A stretch of DNA of 16,233 nucleotides from Corallococcus sp. (GTDB lineage Bacteria > Bacillota > Clostridia > Christensenellales > CAG-314): positions 1 to 16,233 of the forward strand of contig JAMPHX010000025.1 of the NCBI GenBank assembly GCA_023663205.1, in the 5' to 3' direction. Below the pieces are notes generated by a model. That model ran no database searches and had not been told where the DNA came from. It saw only the letters and a list, made by a program, of their open reading frames with translations. Numbering within the stretch: the stretch's first letter is position 1; each line of letters starts with the position of its first letter. Below are positions 1 to 8,000 of the stretch, piece after piece. The position numbers and the translations under genes were made by a program.

Positions 1-210
1 GTATGAATTATAGTCTTAACTATATATTAGGCTATATACTAGTTCACATCATTGAATTAGCATAAAGCAATACCTAAATAATAAAAAATGAAGACAGCAA
101 GTAGTTTATTGTCCGGCTATAAATAGAAATTAATAAATATAAAAATTTAGTTAAAAAAGACTTTATAAATCAATTTGAGCGCGCGTCCCTGCGCGTTGTT
201 TTGCATTTTT
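1..210. other. AT-rich stretch without a gene
   Basis: This stretch is strongly AT-rich and carries no open frame with a ribosome binding site or recognisable protein. The only compositional oddity is a short GC-rich island at about 178-197, where CGCGC (180-184) and GCGCG (191-195) could form a five-base stem. It lies beyond the terminator of the minus-strand tRNA gene, so it is probably spacer or the upstream region of a gene outside the window. Confidence 0.6.
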
Positions 211-320
211 CTTAGACATTTTCTTAGACATATATTATATTTGCCTTTTTTGTGCAAAATTTTATTGAAGCGAAGTTGCCGTAAATTTTTTCCCAATTTT
301 CTTAGACCAATCTTAGACAT
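211..320. repeat. Two closely spaced pairs of CTTAGACAT motifs
   Basis: CTTAGACAT occurs at 211-219, 223-231 and 312-320, and CTTAGACCA at 301-309. The copies form two pairs with internal spacing of 12 and 11 bases, about one helical turn, and the pairs lie about 90 bases apart. The motif is not a palindrome, so the pairs are tandem direct repeats. Such spacing would suit a protein binding one face of the helix, but nothing here identifies a binder. They may instead be relics of local slippage duplication. Confidence 0.6.
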
Positions 321-365
321 TTTTGTCACAATTGTAAAATGGTTAAAAAAACCTAAAAAATGCAA

Positions 366-398
366 GAAAAATGCCCGTTTTTTAGTAAAAACAGGCAT
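366..398 (-). terminator. Rho-independent terminator of the tRNA-Arg unit
   Basis: Read on the minus strand, ATGCC-T-GTTTTT, a four-base loop and AAAAAC-G-GGCAT form a stem of 5 + 6 base pairs with one mismatch (376 against 393). A TTTTTC run follows, with a second T-run a few bases later. It begins four bases after the CCA end of the tRNA, exactly where a tRNA transcript should stop. Hairpin, U-tract and position agree. Confidence 0.85.
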
Positions 399-401
399 CT
401 G

Positions 402-478
<77 letters not shown>

Positions 479-500
479 ATATCGTATATTTAGTTGTTTT

Positions 501-549
501 GACCTTTGGTTCCGTAGACCAACGCTCTATCCAATTGAGCTAATGGCGC
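501..549 (-). pseudogene. Truncated tRNA-Arg(ACG): 5' half only
   Basis: These 49 bases match the first 49 bases of the intact tRNA-Arg next to it at 45 positions. They carry the 5' acceptor strand GCGCCAT, the D arm, the anticodon arm with the same CTACGGA loop and part of the variable loop. Then homology stops: there is no T arm and no 3' acceptor strand (ATGGCGC would be needed). Two of the four differences restore a base pair in the anticodon stem (C28-G42 in the intact gene, T28-A42 here), so the copy was probably once a functional tRNA. It lies between the promoter and the intact gene and should be transcribed as leader RNA. Confidence 0.88.
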
Positions 550-582
550 ATATGCTTCCGACTTCTGCCGAATTGCTAAATA

Positions 583-611
583 ATTATACCGCACAGCGTA
601 ATAAAAGTCAA
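583..611 (-). promoter_or_regulatory. Sigma-70/SigA promoter of the tRNA-Arg unit
   Basis: On the minus strand a -35 box TTGACT (606-611) and a perfect -10 box TATAAT (583-588) are separated by 17 bases. Transcription should begin near 576, about 27 bases before the truncated tRNA copy and about 100 bases before the intact tRNA-Arg. Strong near-consensus boxes are typical of stable RNA promoters. Confidence 0.82.
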
Positions 612-639
612 CCGATTGATTTGATTTTGTTGAAAATAC

Positions 640-710
640 GGTTTTGCGTGCGGTTTTTCATTTGTTGCAATATTGCAAAAGCACAGACTTTTAGAGTCAA
701 AATAAATAGG
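640..710. repeat. Upstream repeat, copy A
   Basis: This 71-base segment and copy B at 814-885 start with an identical 16-mer (GGTTTTGCGTGCGGTT) and end with nearly the same AAATAGG tail; the middles align with a few gaps. On the minus strand copy A contains TTTTGACT (-35-like, 695-700) with TGCAAT 17 bases downstream (672-677), a possible weak second promoter toward the tRNA. The offset between copies is 174 bases. I see no coding potential in either. Confidence 0.65.
665..678. promoter_or_regulatory. 14-base perfect palindrome in copy A
   Basis: TTGCAATATTGCAA reads identically on both strands. It overlaps the -10-like position of the weak promoter in copy A and is degenerate in copy B. A symmetric site here could be an operator, but no regulator is known from the window and AT-rich DNA yields such palindromes by chance. 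Confidence 0.3.
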
Positions 711-813
711 ATATTTTACGATTAAATTTAACAATATTTTTAAACAAGTTTTTATATCAAATTACTTTAATATATGATTGTTTTGCCGAAAATTGGTGAG
801 GTTAAAATATATA

Positions 814-885
814 GGTTTTGCGTGCGGTTGCCTTATTGTTACAATATGCAAAGATACAAACTTTAAAAGCGTCAAAACAAATAGG
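814..885. repeat. Upstream repeat, copy B
   Basis: This 72-base segment is the second copy of the repeat at 640-710, sharing the first 16 bases exactly and roughly three quarters of the remainder by eye. On the minus strand it carries CTATTTGTTTTGAC (871-884), a -35-like element with a T-rich upstream flank. No good -10 lies 16-18 bases downstream. It may be a decayed promoter copy produced by duplication. Confidence 0.62.
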
Positions 886-1215
886 TTGTTTTGTTTTTTG
901 ACCGCTAAACTTGATGTGTTCCCCAAATTACTTGACTTTATAATAGAATATCTTAACATTAAACTTTAAATATCATTGTTTGAGCAAGTTATATTATAAT
1001 TTACTTTGAAAATAACTGCCTTTACTTTACAAATCGAACTCTGCAAACGCATTTGACTTACGTATAATAGTATTGGCGCCAACTTGCCTGATATTGACGG
1101 GAAATTGTAACCGGAGAGTATTAAGCAAAAATTGTTTTTTCTTTGCTTAAATAGAACATTTTTCCTTTCAATAAAACAAAAGTTCAAGTCAACGCGTCGG
1201 TTCGGCTTACAGACA
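886..1215. other. Intergenic AT-rich spacer
   Basis: No supported gene lies here; the short frames on both strands are low-complexity and lack ribosome binding sites. TTAAGCAAA (1121-1129) and TTTGCTTAA (1142-1150) form a perfect nine-base stem with a 12-base loop. It is AT-rich and has no clear U-tract in either direction, so I do not call it a terminator. A TATAAT on the plus strand near 1063 lacks a properly spaced -35. Confidence 0.5.
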
Positions 1216-1242
1216 AACCCCTCGATACAAGTTCGAGGGGTT
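1216..1242 (-). terminator. Terminator-like hairpin downstream of the 1223-residue lipoprotein gene
   Basis: AACCCCTCGA and TCGAGGGGTT form a perfect ten-base GC-rich stem around a seven-base loop, about 118 bases after the stop codon of the last gene of the cluster. On the minus strand the stem is followed by TTTGTCTGT, a weak U-tract, and A/T pairs extend the stem base. It is the only strong hairpin after that gene. It could work in either direction. Confidence 0.6.
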
Positions 1243-1359
1243 GTTTGCCGTATTTGAAATATAAGTTGCTTATTGTGTTAATGTTTTTAGTTCAAAACGG
1301 TTAAAATTTCTGCCTATTATATTAAAAACACTTTTCTGCCAAGCAGTTGCGGAAATATA

Positions 1360-4300
1360 TTACTGCATTTCCGTCCAAACTACGGGGTCGTTGAATACAC
1401 CTGTTCCGTTTGCCGTTTCAACCTGTACGGATACCGTACGCAATCCCGCATCGTTAGTTCCGAAAGTGAATTTGATTGTAACTCCGCTGATTTTAGTGGC
1501 AATTGTAGCGTTTTCCATTTCCTTATCGGATAATGTTACGCTGTAACTTTCGTCTTTCATTTGCGATGTACTACTTGTGGTATTCCAATAGCGTTTAACG
1601 ATAAATCCGCTTGTATATCCGTCGCTCCAATAAAAATCGATTTTGAATATTTTTGTACTACCGATATTCAGAGTATCGCTGCCCGCGGCATCGACGGAAG
1701 CATATCCGTAAGTTACGGGAGCGCTTGCAGATGCTCCTGCGTAGTCAATCAATTTGCTGCCCGTCGCGGAAGAACCTTCCGTCCACGCCGAAACAAACGT
1801 AACGTCGCCCGTTGCCGTATAGGTTGTTTTGTAAACAACAGCATCGCCGCCTTTGACAGTCCAACCTGCAAAAGTAAAGCCTTCCTTAGCAATACCCCCC
1901 CCGCCGGCAAGCGTGACTGTTGCGTTGCCGTCGGCGTCGGCGGTTACGGTAGTTTGCGCGGGAGCGGTACCCGTTACGCCTTCTCCCAACTCGTAAGTTA
2001 CCGTGTAAACTACTGCGGGTGTGCCGAACACGTGCGAACCTATGTTTACGTTGATTACATATGCGCCCAAATCCATATCAAGTTCAATAGTAACGGGGTA
2101 TTGTTCGCCTTGGTATGTCAGAACAAAACCGCAAAGTCCGTATTCGTTGTAAGTCACAGTATAAGTTGCAGGTGTTTCGCCGAGCATTGCTCCGCCTTTG
2201 CCGTCGAATGTAAGTTTTGCGCCGTCCTTGGCTGTAAACTCCAAACTCCTCAAATCGTCCAACTTAGCAAACGAAGAACCGTCGGTTTCAAAGAAGTATT
2301 CCGTACCCCATTGGTCGCTGAGTTTAATTGTCCCGTCTTTCAAAACGTTGTACGAATAGAATTCCTCCATCCAATAAGCATTTCCGTCGGAACGCAATAC
2401 AAGCGTGTTGCTTTGCGTATCGGTATACGTGTTGCCGAATACGGCAGTGAGGGTAATATTGTTATTTACCTGTCTTTGCGTGCCGACAGGATAAAGCGTC
2501 ATAACTGCGCCAAACTTCCAACCGAGGAATTGACAATCCGTCATTTGATACGGATTTTCGGGGAATGTGTAAGTATCGCCTGCGTAAACCTTTACCGCTT
2601 CCGGAGTTTCACCCGTTGCGCCTTGCGGTTTTACAAAGGTTACGGAGTATTCTCTGCTCCACTTTGCAACAAGCATCATATCTTCTTTGACAGGGGTTGC
2701 AAAGTCAAACGGGGTTTTGTCGGTCAAACGGACAAACCAACCTTCGAAACGATATCCTGCATATTGCGGGTCGGTCTGAGGTTCGGTTGCAGCCGTGTTG
2801 TACGGTACGGTCTGCGCGGGAACGCTTCCCGTGCCTCCGTTGAGGTTAAACGAAACAGTAACCTGCGTTAATTGTTGCCACTTTGCAACAAGCGCAAGGT
2901 CGGCGGTAACGGGCGACGTAAAGTCATATGCCGAAGTTGCCGAACCTGCAAACCAACCGAGGAATTTGTATCCTTCCCAAACGGGGTCGGTGGGTTTTAC
3001 AACCAAAACACCGCTAATAACGGTTTGACTTGCAATAGGCGAAGATGTACCTTGATAACCGTCGCCCAAACCAAACGACACCGTGTATGCTTGCGTCTTG
3101 GTAAACTGAGCGGTAACGTCTCTTTTGGTTCCCGTACGGTTATCGGTTATCTGTACTTTGAGAGTAAATTTATCATCCGCCGTAAAAGTAATAGTACCTT
3201 GGATTGTACTACTCTTTGTAAAAGTTGCAACAAGATTTTTTGCGCTTGCATCGGTTTTGAGCGTAAACTCATCCAGGTAACCGTTGTTTAAATCTTCGCT
3301 GAAAGTAATTGTACCGTCTTTTACTTCCGCCAAGACATAAGAGCAATTGTTAAAATCGATTTCGCCTTTCCAAAATCCCGCGTAGTCCGCAAGAGTTTTG
3401 TCCGTCGGAACAATTTTGGTAAATACGCCGCTATGTGTTTGCGATTGAACCTTTACGCTGACGGTAATTTGCGCTGCGGCAAACTCCACCGTCACATCGA
3501 AAGTCCCGATTTTGCCGGTTGCAGTCGTAGCGGATGCGGAAGTCAATGTAACTTTGGTTTCTTCTCCGTCGTCCGTCAAAATCAATTGACTGCCTTTGAT
3601 TTCCGCTTGGGTAAAGTTGTATGACAAACTGTCTATGGCAAGACCTTCTTTGTTTTCGTATTTGCCTTCGTATTTTGCAAATTTGTTGCCGTTATCCCAA
3701 ACCGCCGTAAAGGTAGTATCCTGACTTAGCACGTATTTGTCGCCGGCAGCATAAATTTTGCCTGCCTTGTCGGTGCCGTTATCAGCACTGCTGAGCCAAC
3801 CTTCCAGCACAAATCCCGAGCGGGAATAATACGCCAATGCCGGTGCAAACGCCTGTCTGCTGCCGTAAGGCAGATAGTAAGTATCGGCGGTAAATTCCGT
3901 GTAAAGCGGGTCGTTGACGTCAACATTGGTTTCCACGCCCGTAAGGTTTACGTTTGCGTAAGTTACCTTGTACGATTTGTTCCAAATTGCAGTGACTTCG
4001 AGGTCGCCCATAAGGGTGATGCTTTCACCCGTCGATTTCTTTTGACCGTTTACAAGCCAACCGCCAAATTTGTATCCTTCGCGTGTAAAGTTGGTTTTTG
4101 TATTGAACAGTAATTTGTAAATTTGCGACGTGGCTTTATCCGTATAATCTTCGCCTTCGCCCTCGCCCGCTTTGTAGGTTACGGTGTAATCAACCTTTAC
4201 AATTTTTGTCCATTTGTAGACAACGGCGGTATCCGAATTAGGCATTGTGAAGGTCTTTGCCCAATCCAAAGTTTTGTCCTCGGAGTTTACCGTCAATCCC

Positions 4301-5031
4301 GTAAGTTCGTAATCTTCGCGCTCGGAAACTTGGGACAAATCCATTTGATAACCGGCAGGTAACAGACTTTCCTGCGTAAGCGAACCGTAGCCGTAATCTA
4401 CGGAAAGTTTGTATATTTCGCTTATAAACTCAAAGTCGACGTTGCTTCCGCTTACCGAACCGTTTGTCAATGTTACCGAAACTCTGTTGCCTACGATAGA
4501 GCCTACTGCGGGCAACTGCAATTTGCTTTCTTCGGTCGTTTGCGTAATCGTAAATACACCGTCGGGCATTACCGTGTAACTGAACTCAACGTAACTGAGT
4601 ACCGCCAAACCGCTGGTTTTGTTGACAATGTTTACGTAACCCGTACCGTCATCAAACAACATCATTTCGCCTTTGGTCTTTTGCCCGTCGTGCAAAATCA
4701 CGGTGTTGACGGGTGCGGTAAACAGCGGTTTAGTCCACACTGCCGTAAGAGTAATACTTTCTGTCAAAACAAATGTTTCGCCTGCTTGATATACGTTTTT
4801 GCCGCCGTCCGACCATCCGTAAAATTGATAATCGGTTTTTTGCGGAACATCCGTAGGCAATGTTATTTCGCTGCCTGCGCTTTGCGTAATTGCAGCGGGA
4901 ACGGTTCCGCCCGTTGCGCCGTTGCCGTCAAACGTAAGCGTAACGTCTTGGTTACACGCCGCCAAACACAATGCGGATGCAATCAACGTCAACGCAAGTA
5001 CGATTAACGCTGCTTTATTAAGTTTTTTCAT
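1360..5031 (-). CDS. Large InlB B-repeat lipoprotein (1223 aa)
   Basis: This predicted extracytoplasmic lipoprotein has no recognised enzyme domain. A signal peptide ends in the lipobox LAAC, giving lipid attachment at Cys26; a B-repeat starts three residues later, without the usual linker. Clear InlB/Flg_new-type repeats (strand TFxxxGG, aromatic-GW core, ending LTAVW) lie near residues 29-99, 281-350, 354-445, 648-718, 723-791, 795-865 and 1008-1083, with a degenerate one near 205-275. Between them are other beta-rich modules at about 100-200, 450-645, 866-1005 and 1084-1223, several with DG-aromatic turns such as DDGTGY and SDGNAY. B-repeats are short extracellular beta folds found in listerial internalins and many gut bacterial surface proteins. 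The start is set by GAGGGAGGG just upstream. The gene follows the 1379-residue lipoprotein gene by 61 bases and is probably its co-transcribed partner. Adhesion or carbohydrate binding is possible but unproven. Confidence 0.92.
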   Translation of the reverse strand: MKKLNKAALIVLALTLIASALCLAACNQDVTLTFDGNGATGGTVPAAITQSAGSEITLPTDVPQKTDYQFYGWSDGGKNVYQAGETFVLTESITLTAVWTKPLFTAPVNTVILHDGQKTKGEMMLFDDGTGYVNIVNKTSGLAVLSYVEFSYTVMPDGVFTITQTTEESKLQLPAVGSIVGNRVSVTLTNGSVSGSNVDFEFISEIYKLSVDYGYGSLTQESLLPAGYQMDLSQVSEREDYELTGLTVNSEDKTLDWAKTFTMPNSDTAVVYKWTKIVKVDYTVTYKAGEGEGEDYTDKATSQIYKLLFNTKTNFTREGYKFGGWLVNGQKKSTGESITLMGDLEVTAIWNKSYKVTYANVNLTGVETNVDVNDPLYTEFTADTYYLPYGSRQAFAPALAYYSRSGFVLEGWLSSADNGTDKAGKIYAAGDKYVLSQDTTFTAVWDNGNKFAKYEGKYENKEGLAIDSLSYNFTQAEIKGSQLILTDDGEETKVTLTSASATTATGKIGTFDVTVEFAAAQITVSVKVQSQTHSGVFTKIVPTDKTLADYAGFWKGEIDFNNCSYVLAEVKDGTITFSEDLNNGYLDEFTLKTDASAKNLVATFTKSSTIQGTITFTADDKFTLKVQITDNRTGTKRDVTAQFTKTQAYTVSFGLGDGYQGTSSPIASQTVISGVLVVKPTDPVWEGYKFLGWFAGSATSAYDFTSPVTADLALVAKWQQLTQVTVSFNLNGGTGSVPAQTVPYNTAATEPQTDPQYAGYRFEGWFVRLTDKTPFDFATPVKEDMMLVAKWSREYSVTFVKPQGATGETPEAVKVYAGDTYTFPENPYQMTDCQFLGWKFGAVMTLYPVGTQRQVNNNITLTAVFGNTYTDTQSNTLVLRSDGNAYWMEEFYSYNVLKDGTIKLSDQWGTEYFFETDGSSFAKLDDLRSLEFTAKDGAKLTFDGKGGAMLGETPATYTVTYNEYGLCGFVLTYQGEQYPVTIELDMDLGAYVINVNIGSHVFGTPAVVYTVTYELGEGVTGTAPAQTTVTADADGNATVTLAGGGGIAKEGFTFAGWTVKGGDAVVYKTTYTATGDVTFVSAWTEGSSATGSKLIDYAGASASAPVTYGYASVDAAGSDTLNIGSTKIFKIDFYWSDGYTSGFIVKRYWNTTSSTSQMKDESYSVTLSDKEMENATIATKISGVTIKFTFGTNDAGLRTVSVQVETANGTGVFNDPVVWTEMQ

Positions 5032-5045
5032 TTTCCCTCCCTCTT

Positions 5046-5062
5046 AGGCGTCTTAAACGCCT
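5046..5062 (-). promoter_or_regulatory. Small hairpin just before the ribosome binding site of the 1223-residue gene
   Basis: On the minus strand AGGCGT, a five-base loop and ACGCCT form a six-base stem that ends directly next to the GAGGGAGGG ribosome binding site. Such placement can shield a site from decay or affect ribosome access. I cannot tell which, or whether it matters. Confidence 0.4.
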
Positions 5063-5067
5063 TCAAA

Positions 5068-5087
5068 CAACCGTATTGTTACGGTTG
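5068..5087 (-). promoter_or_regulatory. Intercistronic hairpin, possible partial terminator
   Basis: CAACCGTA and TACGGTTG form a perfect eight-base stem around a four-base loop, five bases after the stop codon of the 1379-residue gene. On the minus strand only TTTG follows, too short a U-tract for an efficient terminator. It is more likely a processing or stability element, or an attenuator lowering expression of the downstream lipoprotein. Confidence 0.5.
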
Positions 5088-5092
5088 GATTG

Positions 5093-8000
5093 TCAAATTT
5101 GTTTGGTGAGCGTAAACGTCTGCGAATCGAGATTTACCGTCATAAGGTAACTTCCGTTAAACTCGCTGGGTTCTTTGCCCACTACGTTGCCGTCGTTATC
5201 CACTATGTCAACCGTTTCGTCTATAACTACCGTGTATGCTCCGTTGCCGTTTGATGTAAACTTTGCAGCACATTCCAAAGAGCCGTTTGCCGTTTTGAAC
5301 AGTATGCGTATTGACTTTACTTCGCCGTCGGACGACAAAGTAAGTACGGCGCGGTCGCCGTCGGTGTTGTCACAAACAACCGTTTGGGTATTTACCGACC
5401 AAGTGTACGTAAATGTTCCTTCTCCGAGAACTGCCGTAACCTTGTATGTCGAAGACAAATAATAGATTGTCCAAGTATATACCCCGTCGGAAACTTTATT
5501 CAAACTCCAACTCCAAGTTTCCGTGTACATTTCCCTGCCGTCTATTGCTTTCAATCTGCCGTTTGCGCTTACGGTATCTCCGAAGCGTACCGTAAGTTCA
5601 GACCCGTCGAGTGACGTATAAATCTTTTCCTCAACTATCTTGCTTCTTTTGAAAGTAAATGTATTGTCGTTTGAAAGCGTGGGTTCGTAGATATATCCGT
5701 CATAAGTAAACTGCAAACGGTAATTGACGACTTCCGCCGTTACCTCGTTTCCGCAGAAAGTTGCGTTGCTTGAACCAAACGTCAAAGTAAGAGTTTCGCC
5801 ATCTTTACTTGTGTAGGTTATGTTTGCGCCACTTTTCACAAAACGGAAACTTTGCTCCGCAAGGTTGAATCCGACATACTCCCCGCTTGAATTTTGGGAA
5901 GCGCGCTGTTCGACCACTTCGAGTTTGTGTAAATAACTGTCGTAATTGAGCCAAGCAATGTACAAGTAACCGTCTTGGAATTTGTACAATCCGACATGAC
6001 TGCCGTTGTCGAAAGTTGCTCTGTCGCCCAGCACCAATGTTGCGCCGTAATTGGACTTGGCATACAAAGTTGTTTCGTCGCCGCTGTTTTTGACTCTGAG
6101 CGCGGTGGCATATGCAGGCCAACTTTGGTTATTCGCAAACTGCACGCCCACCTCGTACGACTTGACGTAAATGCGCGGTTGACTTGGAACAAATACGTTG
6201 ATTGCCATTTGCGGAGCGGTATCTCCGCCCAGTTCTATTACAAGGTCGTCAAGCGACGCAACTTCCTGCACTTCGTCCAAATGCACGCCGCACCTGTAAA
6301 ACGCCATTGTGCCTATACTTTGAAGCGAATTGCCTATTACTACCTTGGTAAGAGAATAGCAACTGTTAAACGCCGATTCTCCTATTGTCTGCACTCCGCC
6401 CAAATCGACTTGGGTAAACGCGCACCTGTAAAACGCCTCTTTGCCTATCGAACGCGTATTTGCGCCGAACTTTACTTGGGCAAGATTGGTACACCCGAAA
6501 AATGCACTGTCGCCTATTTCCGCTACGTTGTTTAAGTCAACGGAAACAATATACTCGCGGTTTGCAAACACGCCCTTGGCAATAGACGTTACTTCTTCGG
6601 GAAGTACAATTGCAACATCGGACGGTTCTTCTTCCTTGTTGTTGTACGAAACAAGCACTCCGTCTTTCACTTCGAATAACGGTTTGTTGTTTTCTTCCGC
6701 AACGCTTGTTACGTACTGCGCATACTCGCTCCAACTTTCCGCAGTGCGGTAGGCGTCTTCACAGCCGTCGGGAACAAATATTTTCATTGTCCCGTTAGGC
6801 CAGCGGAATACGCCTTTTCCCAAAACTGGCGGTACTTCCGCCGAAATATAAACCGTTTTCAAAACGCTTTGCCCCGTTGAGCCTGCGCTGTTTTGGAAAG
6901 CGTAATTGCCGATTTTTGTAATTGTATCGGGCAATGTAAGCGTAGTGATGTTTTTGTCTTTAAATACGTTTGCGGCTATTTCCGTGACGCCTTTCGGTAC
7001 GGAAATAATGCTGTCCTCGCCGATGTAATCGATAAGAACGCTGTTTTCGATTACAAAATTGCCCATCGGTACAAACAGAGTTCCGTTTAGCGCAACCTGC
7101 ATTTTGCCGCCTACTTCGTCGATAAACTCGACAAGTATAGTAAATCCGCCGTTTCCGTCGTCTATAACGGAGTAATATGCTACGCGTTCTTCGTCGTCAG
7201 CGGAAGACTTATACGCCGCGCCGCCGTAACCGTCAAGATACAATTCGGGATAAGCGGCAGATTCGTTTGCAGTGTAAGCGCCGTATTCGCCGCGCTTAAT
7301 CAAATATATCGGCAGTTTGCCGTTTGTCGTTTCCATAACGGTAATTACAAACAGCAGGGGGTCTACCGAAATATCTTGCGGAGCAAATACAAATTCCGTC
7401 TGCAAGTCGGTGTACGACTCGGAAGCGTAGTAAATGCCCTTGACAACGTTTAACTTTTGGTCGCCGTCGCCCAACGTAAACATCTCGGCATTGCCGTAAC
7501 CGTCAAGTTGAATAAAGTTTTCCGAAAGTTTGCGGTTATACAGCAAAGTGTAAACGTCGCGTTCCAATCCGCAAATTTCAAAGTAACCGCTCATTTGCGG
7601 ATATTCTTCGTAACTGTGTCTTACAAACACAAACCAATCCTCGTAAATTACCGTGGGGTTACTTGGCAGAAAATACTGCATATAGTAATCGCCGTTTTCC
7701 GTGCGCTCGTATGCGCAACTGTAATTGAGCAGTCTTTGCGAACCGTCGTTTGCAGGCATGGAATATACGCCCGAACCGTAACCGTCCAAAGCAAGCATAA
7801 TGTACTCTATTGCGCCGTCCTCGGGGAATATGGGGTCAAAGTAGAAATACGTACCGTATTCCTGCTCGTTGCGGTATACAAACTTGTTGTCGTCAAGCAA
7901 TTTGCCGTGCAACTCCGCGTTCTCTGCCGTTACGTCAAAAAACATACCCGATTCGTTGATGACAATAAAACCTTCATACGACTTGCCGTCGCTTTTTTGC

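Noticed and set aside
147..398. Minus-strand frame of 83 codons, Lys/Leu/Arg-rich
   Set aside because: It starts inside the tRNA terminator, and its repeated LRK is explained by the CTTAGACAT repeats. There is no ribosome binding site or recognisable family.
501..549. The tRNA fragment as a functional armless tRNA
   Set aside because: No sequence following it can complete the acceptor stem, and no T arm or CCA is present before the next tRNA begins.
1055..1070. TTGACT and TATAAT close together on the plus strand as a promoter
   Set aside because: The two boxes are only four bases apart and no other -35 lies 16-18 bases upstream; no plus-strand gene follows.
543..1187. Several 60-73 codon frames on both strands
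   Set aside because: They lie in AT-rich DNA with overlapping opposite-strand frames, lack ribosome binding sites, and one starts within the tRNA fragment.
1561..2871. A 436-codon open frame on the plus strand opposite the 1223-residue lipoprotein gene
   Set aside because: Its translation is rich in Cys, Arg and Ser with no recognisable fold and no ribosome binding site. The minus-strand frame has a signal peptide and repeats, so this is an antisense shadow.
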